From assembly GCF_042659445.1 (NCBI RefSeq), contig NZ_JBHSSR010000001.1: 64,000 nt of DNA; one strand, 5' to 3'. Shown in pieces: positions 8,224-16,362 of this stretch. Below the pieces are notes generated by a model that did no database searches, was not told the DNA's origin, and saw only the letters and a program-made list of their open reading frames with translations. This DNA is from Macrococcoides epidermidis. GTDB lineage: Bacteria > Bacillota > Bacilli > Staphylococcales > Staphylococcaceae. The translations under genes were made by a program, and so were the position numbers. Each line of letters starts with the position of its first letter. The stretch's first letter is position 1.

Positions 8224-9233
8224 GAAAAGTCATTTTTATTGGAGCTGGACCAGGTGATCCTGGTCTTGTTTCTTATAAAGCAATCAGAAGAATAAAGACT
8301 GCAGATGTCATCATATATGATCGACTAGTCAATCCGATATTATTACAATTATCAAAACAAGATTGCGAACTTATATATGTGGGTAAAAATCCAGATGTTA
8401 AATATAAAGCACAGGATGAAATCAATCGTATTATTAATGAGAAAGCAGCATTAGGATTAACAGTAGTACGTCTTAAAGGTGGAGATCCTGGTATATTTGG
8501 CCGACTCTCTGAAGAAGTAGATAGTTTAGAAAAGAAATATGAATATGAAGTTATTCCTGGTATAACAAGTGCTAGTGCGGCTGCACTCTATTCTGGATTT
8601 CCATTAACTGATCGCGCGCATGCGCCTCATGTTACTTTCTCAACAGGTCATCTGCAAAAAGATAGTATGCGCGAAATTGATTTTCAGGCGTTGGCTAAAG
8701 GTGGTACACTAGCGCTTTATATGGGGATGAAAGCATTACCTGAAATTGTCTCTGTCCTGTCTAAAGATATGGATGCACATTTAAAGGTAGCTGTCATTGG
8801 CAATGCAAGTTATGGTTATCAAAAAACGGTGATAGGAGATTTATCAACGATAAACGATCTTGTTATAGAACATAAAGTTACACACCCAGCAATGATTATT
8901 ATCGGTGATGTAGTAAATGTGCGTGACGGTTTATCATGGTATGAACAACTACCGGAGTTCGGATTAAGAAAACTATACATTTCACAAAAATCCATCGACA
9001 AGCAAGAAATACTGGAGATGTATGATCAAGGTGGATTTTATTATGCAATTGATCAGTTAAACGATGACCTTGTACAAAGTAAGTATTTCAACATCCATTC
9101 TGAAATATTATCGATTCATGGTTTTGATGAAGTCATAACAGACTCACTCGAGTCAATAAGTTTACTAGAAAGTAGATTTAATATAAAAATCAATCCATCA
9201 AAGGTTAAAATGAATGAAAGCTTGAACGATTAG
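8211..9233 (+). CDS. sumT: Uroporphyrinogen-III C-methyltransferase (SUMT)
   Basis: 340 residues. Uses two S-adenosylmethionine to methylate uroporphyrinogen III at C2 and C7, giving precorrin-2. The SUMT/CobA tetrapyrrole methylase core is clear: FIGAGPGDPGL at the N-terminus (about 10-20), VVRLKGGDPGIFGR (about 84-97) and PGITSASAA (about 117). The core ends near residue 250; about 85 further residues have no recognised motif. The start overlaps nirD, and the final codons are shared with the operon terminator. Last gene of sirB-sirC-nirB-nirD-sumT. Confidence 0.95.
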   Translation: MDRLGKVIFIGAGPGDPGLVSYKAIRRIKTADVIIYDRLVNPILLQLSKQDCELIYVGKNPDVKYKAQDEINRIINEKAALGLTVVRLKGGDPGIFGRLSEEVDSLEKKYEYEVIPGITSASAAALYSGFPLTDRAHAPHVTFSTGHLQKDSMREIDFQALAKGGTLALYMGMKALPEIVSVLSKDMDAHLKVAVIGNASYGYQKTVIGDLSTINDLVIEHKVTHPAMIIIGDVVNVRDGLSWYEQLPEFGLRKLYISQKSIDKQEILEMYDQGGFYYAIDQLNDDLVQSKYFNIHSEILSIHGFDEVITDSLESISLLESRFNIKINPSKVKMNESLND

Positions 9234-9246
9234 TTCAAGCTTTTTT
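9217..9246 (+). terminator. Terminator of the nir operon, overlapping the sumT stop
   Basis: AAAGCTTGAAC (9217-9227) pairs with GTTCAAGCTTT across a 5-base loop, followed by T6. The loop holds the TAG stop of sumT. It separates the nir operon from what follows; in S. aureus narGHJI comes next, here it does not. Confidence 0.9.
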
Positions 9247-9264
9247 AAATCAAGGAGTTATCAA

Positions 9265-10629
9265 ATGACAATCAATGAAGAGAAATTTATAGCGGTATTA
9301 CCAAAGTTAAACAACACAGAACATGTATATTTAAGTCTTTTAGCGGAGCGTGGCTTAAACATTAATCGAGATAGTATTCAAACAGAAGTCGTTTTACCAA
9401 ACTTGGTCGAAGCAGGCATCATCTCTGCTACAAATGGTGCAATGTCCTTTATGCCGATTGAAATAATCAATATCTACAATCAACATGTCTTAAATAGTGA
9501 ATTTGCTGAAATACAATCACCATCGGAAGAAGAAATCGAAAATGAAAGCGCAGCGTTTGAAACGAACATTGCGCAATATAATGAACAGATGAAGATGGAA
9601 GAACAAATCGATACAATGATTCAAATGCATGGGAACAAACCGTTAAGAGAACATTTAAATCATTTTACGTTAGAAGATTTAAAAGCAATCGCCCTGTTTT
9701 ACCAATTGGACATTAAAGATGATAAGCAAACCCAAATTAATATCATTCATGAATCATTTTTCAAAGATTTCACGATGCTAGAAAAAATGCTGAAATATAT
9801 GGATTACGAGTTGCTGTTAAATATCGAGAATGCACTACAATTCAACTATGATAACTTTACATATATGAAAGGTGCAACAAGAGAAATCTTCTTGTATGCA
9901 CATACTTTTAATGAAATTCTTTTCTTACCAAATGACGTTGCAGCACATATTAAGAAATATCAAAAGCAACATGGGTATTTAAATGAGGATATTGAGAAGA
10001 TTAAATTTTACCGTGGTATTTTCAATATATATGGATTTACACGCATCGATATCATGCAGCAAGTGTATGGTAAACTTTATCAAGAAACATTAACGCGTGA
10101 AATGATTTTGAAAGATATTCAAACGTTCTTCCCGAATTTAGTACCGAATATCAAAGGAAACTGGATAAAGCACGAATTATATTCACATCAGCAATTAAAT
10201 TTAGATGAGATGTTCAGTAATATGGAATATTATATACCGCAGTCAAAAGAAGCGGTATATAAATATATATTAAACGCATATGTTGAACCAAGTAATAATA
10301 CACGTGAACTGAAAGTTGAATTAAAACGCAATATGAAAGGTGAAGTAATTTACAATCAACAAGTTGAAGCACTTTATTCAGAGATTATTGAGACGTTCCG
10401 TGTGACAGATAGTTTTGAAACTGCATTTGAATTTATAGCAGATTTAGGGGCGAAGAACATGATTAGTGTCGTACCAACTGAACGATTAACGCGACTTTTG
10501 AAAGACGTTTATACGGAAGTGCGTTTATGGCGTTTGGGTGGTAAGAAAGTAAGTGAAATGCCTGAATATAAACGAAGTAAAATACAGGTAGTTCAGAAGA
10601 AAAGTAAGAAGAAAAAGAAGAGAAAATAG
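9265..10629 (+). CDS. Unknown 454-residue protein with basic lysine-rich tail
   Basis: Not recognised with confidence. The protein is hydrophilic and mostly helical, without signal peptide or membrane segment. Residues about 125-160 (EHLNHFTLEDLKAIALFYQL) resemble a SAP/Rho-N type helix-extension-helix, a weak similarity only. An acidic stretch lies near residues 90-110. The C-terminus ends in KKSKKKKKRK, suggesting contact with nucleic acid. ATG at 9265 follows AAGGAG. A single gene between the nir terminator and a weak hairpin at 10646. Function open. Confidence 0.8.
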   Translation: MTINEEKFIAVLPKLNNTEHVYLSLLAERGLNINRDSIQTEVVLPNLVEAGIISATNGAMSFMPIEIINIYNQHVLNSEFAEIQSPSEEEIENESAAFETNIAQYNEQMKMEEQIDTMIQMHGNKPLREHLNHFTLEDLKAIALFYQLDIKDDKQTQINIIHESFFKDFTMLEKMLKYMDYELLLNIENALQFNYDNFTYMKGATREIFLYAHTFNEILFLPNDVAAHIKKYQKQHGYLNEDIEKIKFYRGIFNIYGFTRIDIMQQVYGKLYQETLTREMILKDIQTFFPNLVPNIKGNWIKHELYSHQQLNLDEMFSNMEYYIPQSKEAVYKYILNAYVEPSNNTRELKVELKRNMKGEVIYNQQVEALYSEIIETFRVTDSFETAFEFIADLGAKNMISVVPTERLTRLLKDVYTEVRLWRLGGKKVSEMPEYKRSKIQVVQKKSKKKKKRK

Positions 10630-10645
10630 GGATTTTATGAAATAA

Positions 10646-10676
10646 CAGCTGCTCACTTGAGTGGCTGTTTATTATT
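10646..10676 (+). terminator. Weak hairpin after the 454-residue gene
   Basis: AACAGC and GCTGTT form the outer stem with imperfect inner pairing, followed by a T-rich but interrupted run (TTATTATTT). A possible inefficient terminator. Confidence 0.4.
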
Positions 10677-10732
10677 TACTTATGTAATTGATAATAATAA
10701 ACTTGAAGTAATACAAAATTAGAGGTGAGCGT

Positions 10733-11365
10733 ATGCATTATGAATTAAAAAGAATTTGTATCGGTGGTATAGAAAAGATTGATGTAAACGGTAAAGAGAA
10801 GAGAACTGCTTATTATAAATATCCTATTGAGAATGCAGTACAACTCACTGTTACAGGGTTTGTCGGAGATCAGCATGTTTATAAAGGTCATGGTGGTGTC
10901 AATAAAGCGGTCTGTTTATATGATTATAAGGATTATGATTTATGGTCAGATTACATGGATATAGATACAGAATTTAGTTTGTTCGGTGAGAATATTACGA
11001 CTGTTGGACTAGATAAAGATACGATTTGTATTGGCGATACGTTTAAACTTGGAGAGGCACTTATTCAAGTGACTGAAGGACGTGGACCATGTAATACGAT
11101 TGCACAGGTTCACAATGTACCGAATATTGTAAAGATGATGGCTGTAAGTCGAGCAACAGGTTGTTACTTTAGAGTGCTTATTGAAGGTGTAGTTGCACCA
11201 AATAGCAAGTTAGAACTTATGAAGAAAGATGAAACTGGATTGACGTTACATGAGTTTAATGAATTAGTTTACGGTGATAAGCGTAATAAAACGCTAATTG
11301 AAAAAGCATTAAAAGTTGATGCTTTACCTGAAGAACACAAAGAAAAGTTTGCGAAACATTTATAA
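10733..11365 (+). CDS. MOSC domain protein (YiiM-like)
   Basis: 210 residues. MOSC domains bind sulfur or molybdenum-cofactor ligands through one cysteine; YiiM-type proteins act in reduction of hydroxylated purine analogues. Visible: VGDQHVYKGHGGVNKAV (about 44-60), FGENITT (about 84-90) and the key Cys120 in GRGPCNTIA. The C-terminal ~50 residues form the helical extension seen in this subfamily. ATG at 10733 follows AGAGGTGAG. Monocistronic in appearance. A tie to nitrate or molybdopterin metabolism is possible but not shown. Confidence 0.85.
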   Translation: MHYELKRICIGGIEKIDVNGKEKRTAYYKYPIENAVQLTVTGFVGDQHVYKGHGGVNKAVCLYDYKDYDLWSDYMDIDTEFSLFGENITTVGLDKDTICIGDTFKLGEALIQVTEGRGPCNTIAQVHNVPNIVKMMAVSRATGCYFRVLIEGVVAPNSKLELMKKDETGLTLHEFNELVYGDKRNKTLIEKALKVDALPEEHKEKFAKHL

Positions 11366-11437
11366 TAAATAATTACCTCTTCAATAATATAGAATATTCT
11401 GATAAATTAGAAGTATAATGCTTTGAGGAGGTAAACG

Positions 11438-12643
11438 ATGAAGACGCTTTTTGCAGCAGACGATGTCATGACGTTATGGGCGATCATTGTAATATTCAGC
11501 AGTCTAAGTATTTATCTTGAATTAAAATATAAATGGGCAGCCAAAGTTTCAGGGGCTATTATTGCCTTAATCTTTGCACTGTTACTTTCAAACTTTAAAG
11601 TGATTCCTACAGAGTCCGTTGTCTATGATCAAGTATGGGGTTTTATTATTCCGCTAGCTTTACCGTTATTATTATTTCAAATTGATATTAAAGCAATATG
11701 GAAAGAAAGCGGTCGCTTACTCGGTATATTTTTATTAAGTTCGGTGGGGACAGTAGCCGGGACTTTAGTAGCATTCTTTTTACTAAAAGAATATATCCCT
11801 TATCTCGATAAATTAAGTGCGATGATGAGTGCAAGCTATATTGGGGGTGGTGTGAATTTTGCAGCCATGACTTTAAAGTTTGATCCACCTAAAGATGTAA
11901 TATCAGCTGCAGTAGTTGCAGATAACTTAATGACAGCGATATTTATTTTAACTTTAATGGCGATACCTACAATGCAATTCTTTAGAAAGAAATTTAATAC
12001 ACCGCACATTGATGAAGTAGAAGGAACACATATTGCAGGGCAGGATGATTATTTCAGTCGTAAAGAAATCTCTCTGCTCGATATTGCGTTAAATTTCGGT
12101 GCAGCATTTTTTATTGTAGCTGTATCATTTAAACTGTCAGCATTTATGACTGATATTTTGCCGAAAGCGGATGGCAATATTTTATATGAAATGTTTACAG
12201 GTCTTGTAACAGATAAATATTTAATCTTAACGACGTTTACATTTGTATTGCTATTACTATTCCCTAAATTCTTTAAACAGTTAAATGGTAGTAGTGAATT
12301 TGGAACATTTCTTATATATCTTTTCTTCTTCGTATTAGGAATTCCAGCTTCAATACCTTTAATAATGCAGACAGCACCATTGCTATTATTGTTTGTGTTT
12401 ATTATTGCAATGTTAAATCTTGTCATAAGTTTAGTTGCCGGTAAATTAATTGGCGCAGACTTAGAGGAAATATTACTTGCTAGTAATGCCAATATAGGTG
12501 GGCCGACAACTGCAGCAGCATTAGCTATTGCTAAAGGGTGGCATAAATTGATCGGACCGATTCTTGTTGTAGGTACACTCGGATATATTATCGGAAACTA
12601 TGTCGGCACAGCGATTGGTGTATTTTTAGGACAGTATATGTAA
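11438..12643 (+). CDS. DUF819 family membrane protein
   Basis: 401 residues, about 10-11 membrane segments, with two similar halves. The DUF819 pattern ASYIGGGVNFAAM (about 130) recurs as SNANIGGPTTAAALA (about 350), as expected for an inverted-repeat transporter-like fold. Substrate unknown for the family. ATG at 11438 follows GAGGAGG. The region between the halves, residues about 190-210, is hydrophilic. Confidence 0.88.
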   Translation: MKTLFAADDVMTLWAIIVIFSSLSIYLELKYKWAAKVSGAIIALIFALLLSNFKVIPTESVVYDQVWGFIIPLALPLLLFQIDIKAIWKESGRLLGIFLLSSVGTVAGTLVAFFLLKEYIPYLDKLSAMMSASYIGGGVNFAAMTLKFDPPKDVISAAVVADNLMTAIFILTLMAIPTMQFFRKKFNTPHIDEVEGTHIAGQDDYFSRKEISLLDIALNFGAAFFIVAVSFKLSAFMTDILPKADGNILYEMFTGLVTDKYLILTTFTFVLLLLFPKFFKQLNGSSEFGTFLIYLFFFVLGIPASIPLIMQTAPLLLLFVFIIAMLNLVISLVAGKLIGADLEEILLASNANIGGPTTAAALAIAKGWHKLIGPILVVGTLGYIIGNYVGTAIGVFLGQYM

Positions 12644-12698
12644 TAATATCCTATAATGACATAAAATATAAGTTTACGGTGGAATAGGAGATGTATTG

Positions 12699-13766
12699 AT
12701 GGATCAGCAACTAGAACTACTTAAACAAATGACAGAATGTAATGCACCGGCGGGATTTGAATTGCCGATGACACAATTAATGCAGCAATTATTTGAAACG
12801 ATTAACGTTGAAACGGTACGTGATAACACTGGCAGTATATTTGGTGTCCGTAAAGCGAATAGTGAACACGCTATCATGTTATTAGGCCATCTTGATGAGA
12901 TTGGCTTTATGGTTACTGACATCACTGAACGAGGCTTTATAAAGTTTACAAGTCTCGGATACTGGTCACCGATAGTGATGACAAGTCAGAAAGTAACGAT
13001 ACATACGAAAGATAGGGATATAAGAGGGGTAATCGGAGGGAAGCCGCCACACGTGTTAAGTGTTGAAGAGAGAAATAAAGTAAATCTAGAAAATATGTTT
13101 ATAGATATCGGGACGGCATCACTTGATGAAACAATAGCAGCAGGGATTAAAGTTGGAGATTGTATAACACCATATACTGAGTTTGAAGTGATGGAAAATC
13201 CAAATTATCTGTTAGCAAAAGCATTTGATAATCGCTTTGGATGTGCACTTGCATATGAAGTTTTTAAAAATGTTACTTCACCAAAGATTAATCTATATTC
13301 CGGAGCCGTAACACAGGAAGAAACATTGTCTCGAGGTGCAAAGACAGCTGCTAACTTAGTAAAGCCAAGTCTCGCGATTGCAATGGATGTATGTTTCTGT
13401 TCATTAACGCCTGGTATGGAGGATGCAGGTAATGCGAAGTTGGGTGACGGACCAGTTATTATATTAGCCGATGCATGGAATATCGCGCATGTTGCATTGA
13501 AACAATATATTATTGATGTCGCAAAAGCACACCATATTGCAATACAGTTCGATCACTTAACAGGTGGCTACACAGATGCAGGACACGTCGCACAAAGTAA
13601 CACAGGTGTGCCAGCAGTAACAATCGCTGTACCAACACGTTATATTCATAGTAATGTATCTATGATGAACCGAGAAGATTATACCAGTGCAGTGAAATTG
13701 ATGACAGCTGTTGTTGAAGGACTGGATGATGCATTAGTGGATAAGATTATAGGGCAAACATACTAA
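12699..13766 (+). CDS. M42 family metallopeptidase (glutamyl aminopeptidase/cellulase-like)
   Basis: 355 residues. M42 enzymes are di-metal aminopeptidases forming large tetrahedral particles that trim peptides in the cytosol. Metal and catalytic motifs are present: LLGHLDEIGFMV, KAFDNRFGCALA, TQEETLSRGAK (catalytic and metal Glu pair), AMDVCF and RYIHSNVSM. ATG at 12699 is 8 bases after GGAG; an in-frame TTG at 12696 is closer and less likely. It stands alone between the DUF819 gene and a small membrane-protein gene. Confidence 0.9.
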   Translation: MDQQLELLKQMTECNAPAGFELPMTQLMQQLFETINVETVRDNTGSIFGVRKANSEHAIMLLGHLDEIGFMVTDITERGFIKFTSLGYWSPIVMTSQKVTIHTKDRDIRGVIGGKPPHVLSVEERNKVNLENMFIDIGTASLDETIAAGIKVGDCITPYTEFEVMENPNYLLAKAFDNRFGCALAYEVFKNVTSPKINLYSGAVTQEETLSRGAKTAANLVKPSLAIAMDVCFCSLTPGMEDAGNAKLGDGPVIILADAWNIAHVALKQYIIDVAKAHHIAIQFDHLTGGYTDAGHVAQSNTGVPAVTIAVPTRYIHSNVSMMNREDYTSAVKLMTAVVEGLDDALVDKIIGQTY

Positions 13767-13824
13767 TACTGTATAAATTTGGTTGTTTATGATAAGATGA
13801 TAAAAAACAACTAAGGTGGTAATT

Positions 13825-14028
13825 ATGAAAGCATTTACTAAAGGTCTAATAGTAATTATCATGCTGTCATTAATAATGATAGTGTCTTTAGTAGCAACTG
13901 AAAGATATTTTAATCAGCAGGAAATTGATATATTGGTTGAAGGTGCAGAATCACGCAACCTTGATTATGAGTTAATCATTACAAACGAGCTCACAAAAGC
14001 TTATAAATTTGAAGCGAAATCATCATAA
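13825..14028 (+). CDS. Small single-span membrane protein, unknown
   Basis: 67 residues. One hydrophobic segment (about residues 7-25, LIVIIMLSLIMIVSLVA) follows MKAFTKG, so it is a membrane anchor or uncleaved signal. The rest is acidic, polar and predicted outside. ATG at 13825 follows AAGGTGG. The terminator starts at its stop codon. No family recognised. First gene of the AT-rich accessory stretch. Confidence 0.65.
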   Translation: MKAFTKGLIVIIMLSLIMIVSLVATERYFNQQEIDILVEGAESRNLDYELIITNELTKAYKFEAKSS

Positions 14029-14055
14029 TACCCACTGAGAAGTGGGTATTTTTTT
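14029..14055 (+). terminator. Terminator after the 67-residue gene
   Basis: TACCCACT-GAGA-AGTGGGTA followed by T7. A compact, strong hairpin; the T-run directly abuts the next ribosome binding site. Confidence 0.88.
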
Positions 14056-14065
14056 GGAGGAGAGA

Positions 14066-14473
14066 ATGAGATTAAAGAAGTTAAGAGGAAAGAAAAGGTT
14101 ATTTAACAGGATATCGCAAAGTACTATCGATGATGAGCAAATGAAGATATTAAACTATATTAATATTTATATACCTCAGTTTGTATATGTATTTGATATG
14201 TATCATAATGATAAAGTACTTTATTCTTTTTATAAGACAATGATAATTAAAGCACAGAAAGATTTCTCGGAATATAAGAACGTATTATATATTAATGAGA
14301 CGTATCCAATGAATTCACAATTAATAATACAGGTTGAGGATTATTATAAGGTTGATGGAAAAGAAGAAGCTGTAGATAAAAAAAGATACATCCTCGTCTT
14401 GGAAAAAAACTTTAATATAAAATTTATTGGTTACAAAATAGAAGATGAAATCATTTTATTAGCCAGAATATAA
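14066..14473 (+). CDS. Unknown 135-residue protein
   Basis: Begins with a strongly basic patch (RLKKLRGKKRLFNR) and continues as an AT-rich, Lys/Ile/Tyr-rich soluble protein with no recognised motif. ATG at 14066 follows GGAGGAGA; an in-frame GTG at 14042 lies in the preceding terminator and is rejected. The nucleotidyltransferase gene starts 14 bases downstream, so the two are probably co-transcribed. Function not known. Confidence 0.6.
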   Translation: MRLKKLRGKKRLFNRISQSTIDDEQMKILNYINIYIPQFVYVFDMYHNDKVLYSFYKTMIIKAQKDFSEYKNVLYINETYPMNSQLIIQVEDYYKVDGKEEAVDKKRYILVLEKNFNIKFIGYKIEDEIILLARI

Positions 14474-14487
14474 GAGAGGCGTTGAGA

Positions 14488-15063
14488 ATGAGGACGGACT
14501 TTAATAATTGGCAGCTACTTAGTATAGAATCTTTAAAGCAAATAATGCATGATGCAGACTTTGATTGGTATTTGGCTGGAGGGATTGCACTGGATGAGTT
14601 TCTAGGAAGAAAAACGAGAAATCATGAAGATATTGATATATTGGTGAACTTTAAATATTTAGAACGGATTTTAGATTTTTTTAATAATTATAAAGTTTAT
14701 ACAGCGAGAAATGGATCTTTAAGTTTATATGCACTAAATAATATTAAATCGACTGACAGTCTGTGGATTGCAAATGATGATAAAGAATCATTTATTATTG
14801 AAATTTTATTATTTGAAGAAGAAGCGGGACATTGGATCTATAAAAGAAACGCTGCTGTTAGGAAAAAAATTGAAGATATATATTTTGTTAAGTATGATAT
14901 GAAAATAATACAACCTGAAATTCAATTGTTGTATAAAATGAATAGCAGTAATATTAGAGAAAAAGATTTAGATGATTATCATAATATATATCCAGTGCTT
15001 GAGGAAAAACAGAGAGCGTGGCTGGATCAATATGTAAAATTAAAAAGTGACTATCTTTTATAA
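14488..15063 (+). CDS. Nucleotidyltransferase-fold protein (aminoglycoside adenylyltransferase-like)
   Basis: 191 residues. WYLAGGIALDEFLGRKTR (28-44) followed by NHEDIDILV contains the GG, GR-TR and D-x-D metal motif (Asp48 and Asp50) of small polymerase-beta-type nucleotidyltransferases, closest to the ANT(2'')/LinA-type antibiotic adenylyltransferases. This shows the fold, not the substrate; resistance is not implied. Many such chromosomal proteins are uncharacterised. ATG at 14488 follows GAGAGG with 8-base spacing; TTG at 14482 is rejected. Its last codons form the left arm of an inverted repeat (15050-15072). Confidence 0.78.
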   Translation: MRTDFNNWQLLSIESLKQIMHDADFDWYLAGGIALDEFLGRKTRNHEDIDILVNFKYLERILDFFNNYKVYTARNGSLSLYALNNIKSTDSLWIANDDKESFIIEILLFEEEAGHWIYKRNAAVRKKIEDIYFVKYDMKIIQPEIQLLYKMNSSNIREKDLDDYHNIYPVLEEKQRAWLDQYVKLKSDYLL

Positions 15064-15083
15064 TAAGATAGTTGACTTTTTTT
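15050..15083 (+). terminator. Terminator or operator-like inverted repeat at the nucleotidyltransferase stop
   Basis: ACTATCTT (15050-15057) and AAGATAGT (15065-15072) form a dyad with a 7-base centre followed by T7. It can terminate transcription; its arms are the same as those of the operator at 15094-15114, so it may also be a second PadR site. Confidence 0.65.
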
Positions 15084-15114
15084 ATTTTCTGTACTATCTT
15101 ATATTATAAGATAG
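15072..15114 (+). promoter_or_regulatory. padR promoter with 10-1-10 palindromic operator
   Basis: TTGACT (15072-15077) and TATCTT (15095-15100) are 17 bases apart. CTATCTTATA-T-TATAAGATAG (15094-15114) is a perfect 10-1-10 palindrome covering the -10. PadR repressors typically control their own operon through such a site. Confidence 0.68.
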
Positions 15115-15138
15115 CTATCTGAAGCAAGGAGGTTTCAA

Positions 15139-15477
15139 ATGTCTGTACATAATCAAATGATGAAAGGATTATTAGATGGAGCAATTCTTGGTTTGATTTC
15201 TCAAGGTGAAACATATGGATATGAGATATTAGAAAAATTAAAAGAAAAAGAATTTCCTGAAATTAGTGATGGTAGTATTTATCCGGTATTACTTAGATTA
15301 GATAAAAAAGGGTATGTCAGTACGCGAATGATTAAATCTGATACCGGTGGTCCAAAGAGAAAATATTATTCAATTACAAAAGAGGGTTTGGATGAATTAA
15401 AAGTGTTTAAGGAAAAGTGGGATTTATTGAATACAGGCATAAATAATTTGATGAGGAGTGTTGATGATGTTAAGTAA
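15139..15477 (+). CDS. PadR family transcriptional regulator
   Basis: 112 residues with the PadR winged helix-turn-helix: ILGLISQGETYGYEILEKL, the recognition-helix region SDGSIYPVLLRLDKKGYV and the wing GGPKRKYYSITKEG. The short C-terminal helix indicates subfamily 2. In Bacilli these regulators often sit before a HAAS membrane protein gene, as here. ATG at 15139 follows AAGGAGG. The end overlaps the next gene by 11 bases. The palindrome upstream is the likely operator. Confidence 0.92.
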   Translation: MSVHNQMMKGLLDGAILGLISQGETYGYEILEKLKEKEFPEISDGSIYPVLLRLDKKGYVSTRMIKSDTGGPKRKYYSITKEGLDELKVFKEKWDLLNTGINNLMRSVDDVK

Positions 15478-16243
15478 TGAAGCAGAACATTTTTTATTAC
15501 AATTAAGATTAGAGTTGGCATCGAAAGGTAAGAAAGACGAAGATATTGATGCGATTGAAGAAGAATTACGTGATCATTTGTACGAAGCAGAATCACGTGG
15601 TGAAAGTGTAGAAAGCGTAACAGGAGGATCAGTAAAGGAATATATTAAATCTATTTCGAATGAATTACCATTTGACAAAGGGATATTTAGTTTTATATTT
15701 TTGATGCTAATCTCTATATTAGCTTTATTAGCGATACCTCGATTAATATCCGGAGATTTAGATTTAAGTCTGAATAGATTGATATTTTATGCAATTATTA
15801 TATTTATATTAGCACCATTAGAATTATGGATTTTAAAATCAATTTTAGTGAGACATGGTGACTCTAAAACTACTTATATTTATGGTTTTATATTGTTTAT
15901 TTTAATAATTGCTGTTATGACAATAGGTGAGCTATTATTGTCAAAGTTTCCAAGTAAGTCTTTGGCAAGTATTGATGAAAAATATAGTTTGATAATTGGA
16001 CTGATTCTTTCTTTGATCTTTATTGTCGTTTGTATAGTATTAAAAAGTTGGTTTTTTATTGCAGTATTAGTTTATATCATTATGCCAGAATTAATTCCTA
16101 AATTTTTCACAAGTGGAAATCCGAAGAATGAAGATTATATTAATGCTTCACTCATAACATATACTGTTATGAATATACTATTTGGAACAATAGCATTTAT
16201 TTATTTTAAAAGAGATATGAAAAAAGATAAGGTGAAACGATGA
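15467..16243 (+). CDS. HAAS domain (DUF1700-like) membrane protein
   Basis: 258 residues. The N-terminal ~75 residues form the helical HAAS domain (NEAEHFLLQLRLELASKG and EEELRDHLYEAE), followed by about six membrane segments from residue 80 on. The family is found beside PadR regulators and is thought to relay a membrane or envelope signal; the detailed role is unknown. ATG at 15467 follows GAGGAG with 8-base spacing; ATG 15464 and GTG 15458 are alternatives. Its stop overlaps the start of a 28-codon gene (ATGA). Confidence 0.8.
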   Translation: MLSNEAEHFLLQLRLELASKGKKDEDIDAIEEELRDHLYEAESRGESVESVTGGSVKEYIKSISNELPFDKGIFSFIFLMLISILALLAIPRLISGDLDLSLNRLIFYAIIIFILAPLELWILKSILVRHGDSKTTYIYGFILFILIIAVMTIGELLLSKFPSKSLASIDEKYSLIIGLILSLIFIVVCIVLKSWFFIAVLVYIIMPELIPKFFTSGNPKNEDYINASLITYTVMNILFGTIAFIYFKRDMKKDKVKR

Positions 16244-16326
16244 TTTCTATAATAACTGATTTAATAGATTTTATTGGTAATTTGTGCGCAGCGCTTGTGT
16301 CGAATGATGATAAAAGAAAAAAATAA
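16240..16326 (+). CDS. 28-residue amphipathic peptide, PSM/delta-lysin-like in pattern
   Basis: ATG at 16240 overlaps the upstream stop as ATGA, with AAGGTG at good distance, so it is translated as the third gene of the PadR operon. The peptide begins MISIITDLIDFIGNL and ends DDKRKK. Polar residues at 3, 6, 7, 10, 13 and 14 with hydrophobic residues between them give one narrow polar face on a helix, followed by a basic tail. This is the pattern of staphylococcal phenol-soluble modulins and delta-lysin. A membrane-active type I toxin or a small regulatory membrane peptide would look similar. Real coding is likely, function inferred only from pattern. Confidence 0.55.
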   Translation: MISIITDLIDFIGNLCAALVSNDDKRKK

Positions 16327-16362
16327 TCAAGAATAATTTATTAATGATAAGGGAGTGATTTC

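Noticed and set aside
12049..12492. 147-codon minus-strand frame inside the DUF819 gene
   Set aside because: Shadow frame of a membrane-protein gene with clear family motifs on the plus strand; no ribosome binding site.
14488..15063. Antibiotic resistance gene (aminoglycoside or lincosamide adenylyltransferase)
   Set aside because: Only the general nucleotidyltransferase motifs are present. Substrate cannot be inferred, and chromosomal members of the fold are often unrelated to resistance.
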